A DNA stretch of 64,000 nt, from assembly GCA_964531385.1 (NCBI GenBank), contig CAZHGC010000002.1, forward strand, positions 1 to 64,000. The letters run 5' to 3'. The position numbers and the translations under genes were made by a program. Position 1 is the stretch's first letter. Each line of letters begins with the position of its first letter. This document shows positions 28,201 to 35,965 of the stretch, one piece after another. Under the pieces are notes generated by a model. The model searched no databases. It saw only the letters and a program-made list of their open reading frames with translations, and had not been told where the DNA came from. Source of the DNA: MGBC114079 sp964531385 (lineage in GTDB: Bacteria; Bacillota; Clostridia; Lachnospirales; CAG-274).

Positions 28201-29142
28201 AGCACGCTCGCTTCCATCAGACGGAATAGAGCGCATTGTAGCGACTGTCTCGCCCTGTCGCTTAGTTATAAATGTGGACGAACCTCCACCATCGCAATTG
28301 AATGCCCACCTACAACCAAGAGCAAGCATAAACTCGCCGAGCTCATAGTCATTAAGTCCGGTTGAACTGGTCATTCTTCCGTTAACCATTGCAAGAACAA
28401 GTGTGCCATCTCCTTTGATTCCGACAAGAGAGCGAGGATGAGCAGTTCCTGTTCTGCTCTCAGTCTTATTAACGAGTACACCGTCATCAAGCACCATACC
28501 GAAGTTGGCACCGATCGCCTGCCATTCATCTCCGCGAAGTCCCTCGGAACTTGTTCGCAGCTCACAGTATGTTGTTCCGTCAGCCTTTCTATAGACACAA
28601 AGCATAGTTGCACAAGTACCGGTATGATAATTATTTATGCCATTCTTTGCGTCAACCAAAACCTGACCGTTATACACAATGAATGAGAACGGAGCCTCGC
28701 AATCATATGCAAGACCGGTGTTCATTCCGCCAACAACATTGTACCCAAGCCTCTCTTCGTAATACTCAACAGTCTCTGTGAGAGGCTTGGAATGCCAGTT
28801 CGAGCTGTCTGACGGATTTTCGAAAGCCTTATCGATCCCGTAATATCCCGGAATGATTGAGATATCCGGATTTGACGGATCGACCTCCATAACATGTAAC
28901 TCTTGCCTGCGCGTACCTGATGAGTTGTTTAGAACGATATCAGATTCAACAGCCGCGCCGGGTACAAGGGTGAAATCTTTTTTTGATATCACATTATAGT
29001 ACCCATTGGTTCCGAAAGTGTCCCCATCAAAAACGGCATTTTCCTCTTCCCACGTCGCAAATGTCGACAGCGTCATAGCGCCTACAAGCATAACGCCGCA
29101 GAGAATTGCCGCAATTGTGCGGACCGGGTTGCGTGTTTTCAT
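24526..29142 (-). CDS. giant secreted phosphodiester glycosidase (NAGPA-type) with 71-residue C-terminal repeats, gene B; crosses one scaffold gap
   Basis: A paralogue of gene A with the same domain order. Signal peptide about 1-29 (LVGAMTLSTFA); phosphodiester glycosidase domain about 50-325 with VVGGMNTGLAYD, FNCDGGGSSTF and IPSDGSERATLNS; Ig-like and jelly-roll carbohydrate-binding-like regions; a cohesin-like stretch with VTVVIDKNSVNHWELEHM; a zinc-ribbon-like CxxC module; choline-binding-like repeats; three 71-residue repeats. The 100-N gap happens to keep the frame, but the flanks predict only 40 missing bases (or 40 plus a multiple of 213), giving about 1,518 residues. The overall sequence is AT-rich and clearly diverged from gene A, so the duplication is old, whereas the repeats look homogenised. 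NAGPA enzymes cleave sugar-1-phosphodiesters; a role in trimming or remodelling a phosphodiester-containing surface glycan is inferred from the locus. AAAGGAG precedes the ATG. Confidence 0.87.
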   Translation of the reverse strand: MKTRNPVRTIAAILCGVMLVGAMTLSTFATWEEENAVFDGDTFGTNGYYNVISKKDFTLVPGAAVESDIVLNNSSGTRRQELHVMEVDPSNPDISIIPGYYGIDKAFENPSDSSNWHSKPLTETVEYYEERLGYNVVGGMNTGLAYDCEAPFSFIVYNGQVLVDAKNGINNYHTGTCATMLCVYRKADGTTYCELRTSSEGLRGDEWQAIGANFGMVLDDGVLVNKTESRTGTAHPRSLVGIKGDGTLVLAMVNGRMTSSTGLNDYELGEFMLALGCRWAFNCDGGGSSTFITKRQGETVATMRSIPSDGSERATLNSVLITSNVAPTGVVGSAEIESEYTAFAPNSEYVFTAKIFDTHGYAMEMPEGMTWSLSDDSFGTVNDGRFISSGKTGELEIFVNYSGTMVGSCEITVMDPFISAVNTNITVPYGKSTNIGLQNMMSDIEGEEKEVYVSSKAFDFAVEPSEAGHMDGFDFVAASDTNVTSATLKATYKYGGKTDITFTVSLGKATEVLWSFDNPSDIGDFFCNAMGWPGNAYRSDNVSISQASKSDGKVHDGSGSLRFEINVTDMGNPVNQAMRFQLMPKERTVIEGAKTVGAWVYIPGELWTPRVRLILRELNADGTLSGAKLYYTMQAVDWYNHVEEDGNEGKWIYFKAEIDSSKKYVLGNLSDLADNLAMFDLQWHASVPNSNSSTMFNAGTVNGKYTVYIDSIQVDYSDAVEDREAPTITDMVYLGDNEAVTPLVKNVLNTLKCEMLTVNSNVLSLRATVKEDTTRVNYTGLNYSTAKILVDGVETPAKASREYITLDNYAVADGVHRVTFVIADKQGNETRKTRWINVDSGVKTSTITLVPADISLDKLPNGSLYLMNLNANMIETVKSVTVVIDKNSVNHWELEHMTVADGFSANWSIDPYEATATITITRTGENKEHGLATLAQLPIRIIDWEDIYNETEKAYWESVGFATPEGFKSGRTSDGQVFAWPQDLKLEILRGEIVYVDEYTSNVANTFSNEYFRVDTLWYSDPRTIYAGNKTYDWLHIHSLTEVEDKAATCAEDGYCGRTYCTTCASVVDWGTSVDSRHDYTIANGQFVCTACNDIYNAGTGIFEMNGKKYYAIQSKLQIGWQTASDGYCYADFNSFELETGSKNINGVTYTFDKNGILAHGEWVTSANGIRYSYGPAYYQRIWVEIDGKDYYFGTDCYMYTGIRFVKDNPASPGIWYDFGKDGAADKNTHPDDGLYELNGDYYIVKNGETQKGLAYIDGSYYYGGVGSGFDRFWCTAKSQTVYVEANEYINSGTYSFGADGKMVIYDGAIGGRVYKNGQQVHAYSLVEVNGSYYYVAEFHKYVASKKVYLDSTVLEGTLFAPGYFEFGADGRMIVKNGPDADGYFYINGVKQKAYHLFEYEGNYYLTYDFHKYAVSKKIYLTADMLEETLFAPGYFEFGADGRMIVXXXXXXXXXXXXXXXXXXXXXXXXXXXXXXXXXXVKQKAYHLFEYEGNYYLTYDFHKYAVSKKVYVSADMITGILIKPGYYEFDEDGKMILT
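24705..24804. other. scaffold gap, 100 N
   Basis: Exactly 100 N. The intact neighbouring repeat has exactly 40 bases between the same flanks (TTTACTC and CACTATCATT), so the likely true gap is 40 bases, or 40 plus a multiple of 213. Confidence 0.95.
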
Positions 29143-29201
29143 AGTGATCTCCTTTGCATATTATTTTTATATTTTCGCTGTCTGCGAATAATATTCACCC
29201 T

Positions 29202-30290
29202 TTAATCCGCAAACATAGATATATATGGGTATATCTGCATAATATCCCTGTCAGTATAAGCAAAATAAAAGAAATATGCTGTTGCAAACAATGTAAGGCT
29301 TATTAGAGCGATGAAAGCAGGCTTTCTGTTCTTCCGACTTTTTGCAAGGCAACGCGCTACAGCTATCGGCACGAAGGGCAGAAAATAATAATTAAGTCTC
29401 ATTGCAATGGAATGTATTCCTGCAAATATTTGAAGCGTCGTTGACAAAAGAAGTATATTGCGAAGTCCTACATCATCCTCATCAAGCTGTTCTGAGTCCG
29501 GCAATATAAACGATATTGCCGAAAGAGCTGCCAAAAGCAAAAAAACAGATATTGCACCGGTTGGTTTTAGCGATGCAGCATATCGCGAATAATATTTATC
29601 GCCAGCAAGCTCCATCAAAACCAGAAATATCGGAGTTCTGTAAATAAAGATCAAAACAATCGGCGGAACAGCCCACAAAAGCTGTGTAACGGATTTAAGC
29701 TTAAAACGAAATGCAGGATACATTAACAAAAGCACAATTGCCGAACGATGGAACAAAAATGCAGAAACAACAGTCATCAAAAAGCGAATCGGCTTTTCAT
29801 CTCGACAAAACTTATACGCCGGTATCGCAAACGACATTGCTATTGCCTGCCGAAGTCCGGAAAAATACATTGCAAACGGCGCGACTATCGCAAACATTAC
29901 AATCAGAAAGCAGCCGTATTGTTTCTCGTGACGATACATCATCCAAACAGGAACAACGGAAATCAACGCACACGCCGCCAAGATATATCTGAAATTATCG
30001 GAAATTATTCCGATAAGACGACACAGTACCACATATCCTGTCTCAAATTTACCTGCAAAAATGCCATCGATAATCTTTGTAAACGACATCGTCGAATAGT
30101 TTATAAAATGCGACTTGTACTGGACAACATCAACACCGACCGATTCAGCACGAAATATGAGCAGCACAAGCATTATAAAGAAGAAACAGTCAACCGTTAT
30201 TCTTGTCTTTTTTGGGGGAGCAAACCGAGCAATTCCGAGCAGGAAATAAAAAAGTGTCGGGACTCCTATCAGAATATAGTACGGTAACAT
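29202..30290 (-). CDS. EpsG-family polysaccharide polymerase (Wzy equivalent)
   Basis: A 362-residue membrane protein with about ten hydrophobic helices. Family features: an RAESVGVDVVQYKSHF segment after the second helix (the EpsG G.D...Y block), and FSGLRQAIAMSFAIPAY, the GLRQ.iA motif typical of EpsG/Wzy proteins. It should join flipped repeat units on the outer face. GGAGGTAAT precedes the ATG. It lies between the glycosyltransferases and the phosphodiester glycosidases. Confidence 0.85.
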   Translation of the reverse strand: MLPYYILIGVPTLFYFLLGIARFAPPKKTRITVDCFFFIMLVLLIFRAESVGVDVVQYKSHFINYSTMSFTKIIDGIFAGKFETGYVVLCRLIGIISDNFRYILAACALISVVPVWMMYRHEKQYGCFLIVMFAIVAPFAMYFSGLRQAIAMSFAIPAYKFCRDEKPIRFLMTVVSAFLFHRSAIVLLLMYPAFRFKLKSVTQLLWAVPPIVLIFIYRTPIFLVLMELAGDKYYSRYAASLKPTGAISVFLLLAALSAISFILPDSEQLDEDDVGLRNILLLSTTLQIFAGIHSIAMRLNYYFLPFVPIAVARCLAKSRKNRKPAFIALISLTLFATAYFFYFAYTDRDIMQIYPYISMFAD

Positions 30291-30327
30291 ATTACCTCCA
30301 TTCTTACCGGCTAACTCAGGCTGAGTG

Positions 30328-31275
30328 TTATCTCAGCAAAACCTTCTTTGCATATCCAACCGCATAATAACGTATCTTACCGAAAAAAATATAAAAATCA
30401 AGCGCCACCGTTTTTACAAGAGGCAGTGCTTTACTATTTGCAGCATATTGCCTCAGGTAGGAGATCGAGGTTTTACAGTTTTGACGCGCATGTCGCTTTA
30501 TATAGTTATAAAGTACTGTTCCCGTCGAATCCGATTCAAGCAGTGCCGGTGCAAGTTCTTTTGATATAATCACAGCATCGTGTTCATAAAGATCACGCCG
30601 TGTACTAGTTACCTGCTCAGGATGCACACGGTTTATCACATTTTTTTTATTATCTGAAATCAGCGAATATCCGCACAGAAACATCCGATACCACATCAAT
30701 GAATCTTGAGAATATCTAAGGTTCTCCTCAAACATTGCAACATCGTCAAATACTCGTCTCGGTATCAGAAAGCAGCAACCGTTAAGTGTACTTGTCCGAG
30801 TCATCATATTAACGACTTCCGCTCCAAAGTACACCGTGTTCTTTTTGAACGGATTTGCAAAATCCTTGATAATTTCATTTTTGCCGTTAATGAAATATCC
30901 TCCTGTAAATGCAACACATTTCTTATCTATCATGCTAGCATTCTTCAACATGCAAATTGCATCTGAAACCTTGCTTGCGCTGTACCCGTCATCATGCGAG
31001 AGCCATGAAAAATACTCGCCGCGCATCACACGTATTCCGTAATTAAGCGCCGACGAAACTCCGCCGTTTTCTTTTCTAAAATATCTAATTTTGTCTCCAA
31101 AAGAAAGAGCCACCTGCTCCGTCTTACCATCATCACACGATCCGTCATTCACTACAATAACTTCAATGTTCTCATAGTCCTGCTCAAGCGCACAGTTAAT
31201 CGCAAACTCAAGATAATTGCTGCCATTATAGACAGGTATAATGATCGATACCATCGGATTGTTTACATTTGACAT
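30328..31275 (-). CDS. glycosyltransferase family 2
   Basis: A 315-residue GT-A enzyme. MVSIIIPVYNGSNYLEFAI at the start, VIVVNDGSCDDG binding the nucleotide, ENGGVSSALNYGI, and SWLSHDDGY as the variant DxD metal site; QDSLMWYRM lies in the acceptor half, and a short hydrophobic C-terminus with basic residues suggests membrane contact. GGAGAGA precedes the ATG. It probably adds one sugar of the repeat unit; donor unknown. Confidence 0.88.
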   Translation of the reverse strand: MSNVNNPMVSIIIPVYNGSNYLEFAINCALEQDYENIEVIVVNDGSCDDGKTEQVALSFGDKIRYFRKENGGVSSALNYGIRVMRGEYFSWLSHDDGYSASKVSDAICMLKNASMIDKKCVAFTGGYFINGKNEIIKDFANPFKKNTVYFGAEVVNMMTRTSTLNGCCFLIPRRVFDDVAMFEENLRYSQDSLMWYRMFLCGYSLISDNKKNVINRVHPEQVTSTRRDLYEHDAVIISKELAPALLESDSTGTVLYNYIKRHARQNCKTSISYLRQYAANSKALPLVKTVALDFYIFFGKIRYYAVGYAKKVLLR

Positions 31276-31326
31276 ATACAGTATCTCTCCATAATCATTA
31301 TATTTATCAGAAAAGCCAGCGTCCTG

Positions 31327-32229
31327 CTACTTTTGTCTCCTCGGAAGCTTAAAATGAGCTCCAAGCTCAAAATCAAAGCTGTCAGGCTCGTATTCCATAT
31401 AGCCGCTCCACGGGTAAAATGTTATTTCACCAAATACAGCCTTCCCTTCAAGTGAATAAAGGTCAATACGTGCAAACGGGAAATCGTCGGACAGTATCCG
31501 TGCAATGTCAAGCATCTGTTCGAGGTTATCCGGTCGCGGTGCGTCCTTACTCAGGTCAGCACCCTCAGAAGCTGCATTGATTTTATTCCATTCGGTATCG
31601 TAAACAAGATGATTGCAATGTTCGGTATAGCGGTCTGTGATGCATATAATATACGTTGGCTTTCCGTCGAAGCAAAAAATCTTATAATCATTTACTGCAT
31701 TTCGGTAGTGCGAAGGATCCTCAAGAAACTTTTCTGCAATAATAACGGGCTTTGACTTCATATAAGGCCACTCACGACCGGCATCAGCCTTAACAAATCG
31801 AACAAAGCGCTTGAACATATTTTTAACGTTATCTTCATTAGCATCTGACTTATCAGCACATATATAATTGGTACCGCTTCCGTTACTAAGCTTAAGCACA
31901 AATTTATCGGGAAGCACTGAAAAATCAATATCTTTCGGCTTTTCAAAAACGCAATACTGTTCGTTTAATATATCTTCAAGACCTTTCTCTTTGATATACC
32001 CCCGAACCGTGTACTTATCAGCACATACCGGCATTCGTTTGTCCTTATAATATAGCTTATAATATTGCATTTTTTCAGTAAATCTCTCGGGAGCTTCCAA
32101 ATTGAGCTTCCTTTTGAATTTAATCCTGTACTGAATCTGCAACATTAATCTGCTCGGAATAATCTTCAGCATTCTAAGCAAATAAAAGCGCGCCGCCTTG
32201 CTTTTTATTATTTTTTTATATCCGTCCAT
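31327..32229 (-). CDS. TupA-like ATP-grasp protein
   Basis: A 300-residue protein of the ATP-grasp family that occurs in polysaccharide and teichuronopeptide loci. FTEKMQYYKLYY (about 50-61) and CADKYTVRGYI lie near the start; FVLKLSNGSGTNYIC is the glycine-rich phosphate loop; VIIAEKFLED and RIDLYSLEGKAVFGEITFYP form the Mg-ATP site. Such enzymes form amide bonds, so a carboxyl sugar of the polymer (GlcA or GalA, made by ugd and its epimerase) may receive an amino acid or amine; that link is inference. It starts 14 bases inside the upstream gene. Confidence 0.82.
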   Translation of the reverse strand: MDGYKKIIKSKAARFYLLRMLKIIPSRLMLQIQYRIKFKRKLNLEAPERFTEKMQYYKLYYKDKRMPVCADKYTVRGYIKEKGLEDILNEQYCVFEKPKDIDFSVLPDKFVLKLSNGSGTNYICADKSDANEDNVKNMFKRFVRFVKADAGREWPYMKSKPVIIAEKFLEDPSHYRNAVNDYKIFCFDGKPTYIICITDRYTEHCNHLVYDTEWNKINAASEGADLSKDAPRPDNLEQMLDIARILSDDFPFARIDLYSLEGKAVFGEITFYPWSGYMEYEPDSFDFELGAHFKLPRRQK

Positions 32230-33322
32230 TCTCTTTCACTCTGTTTAATTCATTCATGTAGGCTTCGACAACAATTTGCCTGTCAAATTCCCTTTCAACC
32301 TTGTGCCTTCCTGCAAGACCCATTTCACGTCGTTCATCCCATGAAAGTGCAAGAAACTTTTCTATTTTGACTATGAGATCTACGCTGTCCTTTTGTTTTA
32401 CAACAAATCCGTTTACCCTGTCATCTATCGTCTCCCTGCAACCGGAACGATCTGTTGTAATTATAGGGCGAGCACTGGCACATGCCTCGAGAAGAACATT
32501 CGACAGCCCCTCCGGATAATATGTCGGGTGAACAACACAGTGTATCCATTTCATTATTTTTTTTACATCACGTACCATGCCGTGGTACGTGATTATTCCA
32601 CGCGCCTCCAGCTCTCCCAAGCGCTGTTCGTAAGACTGTTCGCAAAATCCGCAAACATGGAAGCGCGTGTTCGGATACTTCGATTTAATATACTCTGCCG
32701 CATCAAGATACTGCTCTATACCTTTTTCACGCATTATTCTGGAAATGAAAGCAAACTCCACAGTGTCTTCGTGATTATAATCAAGCACAGGAAACCGCGT
32801 CAAATTAACTCCCGAGCCCGGAATCAGCGCATGTTTTCCGATAGCAATGTTTCTTTTTTCAAAGAAATTCATATTCTCAGTATTTTGAAAGTATATTTTC
32901 TGAACTTGACGAAATGCAGCTTTATACAGGACCACGGTAATCTTCTGCACTATTCCGTCATTCTCGACTGCTGTGCCAAGTCCGGTAATATTCGCAACAT
33001 AAGGAATTCCTTGCTTCTGGCAAGCAATTCCACCATATACGTTCGGCTTGATAGTATATGAAAAAACGATGTCCGGACAGACGCGACGCAAAAGTTCCTT
33101 ATAATAACGAAGCAACTTGATTTCGTTCAACGGGTTCATACCGTGACGCGAAAGTTCAACGCTTTCGTATCGACACCCAATCCGTACCAGATCATCGATT
33201 CTTTCTCCATACGGAGATGATATATATACCTCATGGTCATCAGCAAGAAGCCTCTCAACAAGCTCTAATCTAAAATTGTATATCACAACATCGTGATTTA
33301 CCAAAAACAAAACCCTGCTCAT
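32216..33322 (-). CDS. glycosyltransferase family 4 (PglA/CapM-like)
   Basis: A 368-residue GT-B enzyme. It opens MSRVLFLVNHDVVIYNFRLE and has DIVFSYTIKPNVYGGIA and YVANITGLGTAVEN, features of transferases that add the second sugar to undecaprenyl-diphospho-HexNAc (PglA, CapM). FAFISRIMREKGIEQYL begins the donor domain, and the E-x7-E motif is in YPEGLSNVLLEACASARP. Its start overlaps the stop of the upstream epimerase (ATGA). Together with the initiating transferase and reductase just upstream it forms the familiar 'start of repeat unit' set. Confidence 0.87.
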   Translation of the reverse strand: MSRVLFLVNHDVVIYNFRLELVERLLADDHEVYISSPYGERIDDLVRIGCRYESVELSRHGMNPLNEIKLLRYYKELLRRVCPDIVFSYTIKPNVYGGIACQKQGIPYVANITGLGTAVENDGIVQKITVVLYKAAFRQVQKIYFQNTENMNFFEKRNIAIGKHALIPGSGVNLTRFPVLDYNHEDTVEFAFISRIMREKGIEQYLDAAEYIKSKYPNTRFHVCGFCEQSYEQRLGELEARGIITYHGMVRDVKKIMKWIHCVVHPTYYPEGLSNVLLEACASARPIITTDRSGCRETIDDRVNGFVVKQKDSVDLIVKIEKFLALSWDERREMGLAGRHKVEREFDRQIVVEAYMNELNRVKENGRI

Positions 33323-34200
33323 TTTGCATCCTCTGTGTATCTTACTGAGTCATAAAAAGATTTTACTGTATAGTGCATTATGTACTCACTAATCTCGAGC
33401 TCATACCCCAAGCTTCCGAAGGCTTTGTTTACGAGTCCCGTAAAACGGCTTAAAAGCTTCAGCAAACCGCCGAAGCCCTTAACGAGTCTTACCTTTTTGC
33501 CGTGTGCCTTTGCTATCATTTGTACCAGCTCGCCCGTATTGACGTAGCGTTCGTTCTGCGGAAAGAATATGCCCGACTCGTTGTTTTCTGCCATCAAGCG
33601 GACAAATTCACATAAATTCTCGATATAAAGCATTGAGCGCCGATTGTCAACGTCCGGAAAAACGGGCATTTTCAGCGCAAGCTTTGCAAGCAGCGGGTAA
33701 TTTCCGCGGCTTCCTTTGCCGTAGATCATCGGCGGACGCAGGATCACGACATTAAAGCCTTCGTCGCCGAGGGCGCCGATGCCGCGCTCCGCCTGAACCT
33801 TGCTGTCTCCGTAGCAATTCGACGGGGCAAGCGGTGTATCACGTGTTATGATCTTGGTCTTTCCGATCGGGGCACTTTCGCCGTAAACAACGATACTGCT
33901 CATAAATATAAATTGACTGACGCCGTCAGCCTTTGCTTTTTTTGCGGTCTCGACCGCAAGGTCTGTATTTATCGCATAATAAAGCTTCTCTTTGTCGCGG
34001 CTTATCCTTCCGGTATCGGAATGTGCGATCCCCGCAACGTGGAATACGCTGTCGTATCCCGCAAAGCTTTTCTCACGCCAGGTGTCGTCTGTCATATCGA
34101 AGGTATCGACCGTGTACGAGCTCGGGTAATTCGTCTTTATATAGTTTTCAAAAGATGTCCCGATATAGCTGTCTGCACCGGTGATCAATATCCTCTTCAC
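33319..34200 (-). CDS. NAD-dependent nucleotide-sugar epimerase/reductase (SDR)
   Basis: A 293-residue extended SDR. ILITGADSYIG is at 4-14, HVAGIAHSD at about 54-62, FMSSIVVYGE, and the catalytic Y-xxx-K in NCYGDSKVQAE; the RPPMIYGKGSRGNYPLL region resembles WbpK/WbjF-type enzymes that reduce C4 of UDP-2-acetamido-2,6-dideoxy-4-hexulose. That would set the first sugar of the repeat unit. The exact reaction is not decidable here. It overlaps both neighbours by 4 bases (ATGA), showing tight coupling with the initiating transferase. Confidence 0.83.
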   Translation of the reverse strand: MKRILITGADSYIGTSFENYIKTNYPSSYTVDTFDMTDDTWREKSFAGYDSVFHVAGIAHSDTGRISRDKEKLYYAINTDLAVETAKKAKADGVSQFIFMSSIVVYGESAPIGKTKIITRDTPLAPSNCYGDSKVQAERGIGALGDEGFNVVILRPPMIYGKGSRGNYPLLAKLALKMPVFPDVDNRRSMLYIENLCEFVRLMAENNESGIFFPQNERYVNTGELVQMIAKAHGKKVRLVKGFGGLLKLLSRFTGLVNKAFGSLGYELEISEYIMHYTVKSFYDSVRYTEDAK

Positions 34201-34859
34201 TTAACAACCTCTTGTCTGTCTTCTGCCTGTTTTTTCATCTCTCCGGTGCCGCCTTCTACGACTCCTTCGGATCTGACTACGCTTTTTACCGTGCCGAAGA
34301 GGCACTTTATGTCCATTGCGATGCCGCTGAGGGCTCCGCGGTTCAGGGCGGCGGCGTATTCGCCGTCGAGCGCTGCCTTTACGTCGAGCTCAAGCTCGTC
34401 TCTGCCGTTTATTTGCGCCCAGCCGGTGATGCCGGGCTTAATGTCGTTTGCTCCGTAGCGCTCTCGCTTTTCCCACAGGTTCGTCTGATTCCAGAGAGCG
34501 GGGCGCGGTCCGACCACGGAGAGCTTTCCGGTGAACACCTGATATATCTGCGGCAGCTCGTCGATGCTTGCGCGTCTGATAAAGCGTCCGACGCGCGTTA
34601 TGTACTGCTCGGGATCTGTGAGCAGATGCGTCGGTGTGTCGTGGGGCGTCGACATCTTCATGCTTCTGAATTTGAGTATCATGAAATACGTCGGCTCGCC
34701 GTTTTTGCTTTTTCCGAAGCGCTTCTGGCGAAAGAGCACCGGTCCCGGGTCGTCTGCCTTTATGGCGATAACGACTGCGAGCATCGGCAGCGCGAGCAAA
34801 ATTATCGCAATGCCCGACAGGACGATGTCCGCCGCTCTTTTTATAAAATGCTTATACAT
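34197..34859 (-). CDS. initiating undecaprenyl-phosphate sugar-phosphate transferase (polyprenol phosphotransferase)
   Basis: A 220-residue membrane enzyme that puts the first sugar phosphate on undecaprenyl phosphate. One hydrophobic segment is at about 9-31. The PGPVLFRQKRFGKSKNG block and ILKFRSMKM follow, then RRASIDELPQIYQV with the catalytic D-E pair, GKLSVVGPRPAL, and KPGITGWAQINGRDE. It is the short form without the N-terminal five-helix domain. I use the ATG 34,857-34,859 preceded by GAGAGGTG rather than the longer frame. Confidence 0.93.
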   Translation of the reverse strand: MYKHFIKRAADIVLSGIAIILLALPMLAVVIAIKADDPGPVLFRQKRFGKSKNGEPTYFMILKFRSMKMSTPHDTPTHLLTDPEQYITRVGRFIRRASIDELPQIYQVFTGKLSVVGPRPALWNQTNLWEKRERYGANDIKPGITGWAQINGRDELELDVKAALDGEYAAALNRGALSGIAMDIKCLFGTVKSVVRSEGVVEGGTGEMKKQAEDRQEVVK

Positions 34860-34885
34860 GGCAAACACCTCTCGGACATTGCTGT

Positions 34886-34915
34886 ACCGAGCCGACACCG
34901 CAGCATCGGCTCGGT
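34886..34915 (-). other. 10-base-pair hairpin between LCP and initiating-transferase genes
   Basis: ACCGAGCCGA (34,886-34,895) pairs perfectly with TCGGCTCGGT (34,906-34,915). No T-run follows in the direction of transcription, so an mRNA processing or attenuation signal is more likely than a full terminator. Confidence 0.5.
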
Positions 34916-34949
34916 CATGCTTTCGTTTGATAAATGCGTCGATGGCGCG

Positions 34950-35942
34950 TCACGCCTTCGGCGTGTAGAAGAGCTCGAGCACAAGCTCACGAAGCTCGCC
35001 CTCGTCGGGATAAAACTCGACAAAGCCGTCGACCGTCTTCGACTCACCCGAAAGCTCACGGATACCGAGGTATTCGTACTCGTTAAGCTTCTCGACGAGC
35101 TTCAGCATGCGCTCGTCAGCCGAGTCGTACACGACATATTCGTTCACCGCGGACACAAGGTCGGCGGCAAACGCCTCGTCAGCGGCGCTGCGCTCCACAG
35201 CCTTATTATACAGCGCGCCGAGGTACTGTCTCTGGCGCTCCATACGCGTGGTATTGCTTGCGTCCTCAAGGCCGTACCTTGTGCGGACGTAGGTCAGCGC
35301 CTGTTCGCCGTGCAGCGTTACCGTTGCGCCCTTTACGAGGGCTGCGTCTATTCCGGTGAAGTCGTCGTTCACCGTCACCTCTACGCCTCCGACGAAGTCG
35401 TTGATCGCGGGGACGGCGTCCATTGTCAGCGCCATGTAATGGTCGACCTTCACGCCGTCGAGAAGGTACTCGACGGAGGACTTCGTGTTGCCGCAGCGTA
35501 TCTTCGCGTTGTCGTCGTTTACGTAATTATAGGCGAGGGCGATTTGCTTGCTGTAGGTATCGACAACCGTCGCGCCGCCGACGGACAGCTTATTGACGCG
35601 CGTTACGGTATCGCGGTTGATCTGAAGCGCCGTACAGGTGTGCGCGCTGTTGTCGAACACAAACAGCATCAGAAAATCAGTCTGCACGCCGCTCTCGTGG
35701 GAGTCGGCGACCTCCTGACCGTCAAACTTATCAAGACCGAGCACAAGGAAGGTCTCAATGCCGTCGCGGCGCACGTATTTCGTGCCGTTATACTCAAGTA
35801 TGCCGCCGTCGGTCTCGGACTCGGGGAATCTTCCCTGCCCCTTCTCCCAAAGCTCAAGCAAAGCAAGAGCGGCGGTTATGAGCAAAACGGCAGCCAAGAC
35901 GATAGCGATATATTTGAAATATCTTCTTTTCTTTGTTCTCAT
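34950..35942 (-). CDS. LytR-CpsA-Psr (LCP) family glycopolymer transferase
   Basis: A 330-residue protein with one N-terminal membrane anchor (about 11-31) and an extracellular LCP domain: FLVLGLDKFDG, DFLMLFVFDNSAHTCTALQINRDT with the conserved R and D, AYNYVNDD, and the YVRTRYGLEDASNTTRMERQ block (split by me) that binds the lipid pyrophosphate. LCP enzymes attach capsule or teichoic chains to peptidoglycan. Its presence argues that part of this polymer is covalently bound to the wall. Confidence 0.9.
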   Translation of the reverse strand: MRTKKRRYFKYIAIVLAAVLLITAALALLELWEKGQGRFPESETDGGILEYNGTKYVRRDGIETFLVLGLDKFDGQEVADSHESGVQTDFLMLFVFDNSAHTCTALQINRDTVTRVNKLSVGGATVVDTYSKQIALAYNYVNDDNAKIRCGNTKSSVEYLLDGVKVDHYMALTMDAVPAINDFVGGVEVTVNDDFTGIDAALVKGATVTLHGEQALTYVRTRYGLEDASNTTRMERQRQYLGALYNKAVERSAADEAFAADLVSAVNEYVVYDSADERMLKLVEKLNEYEYLGIRELSGESKTVDGFVEFYPDEGELRELVLELFYTPKA

Positions 35943-35965
35943 TTTCTCATACCGCCGTTTAATAT

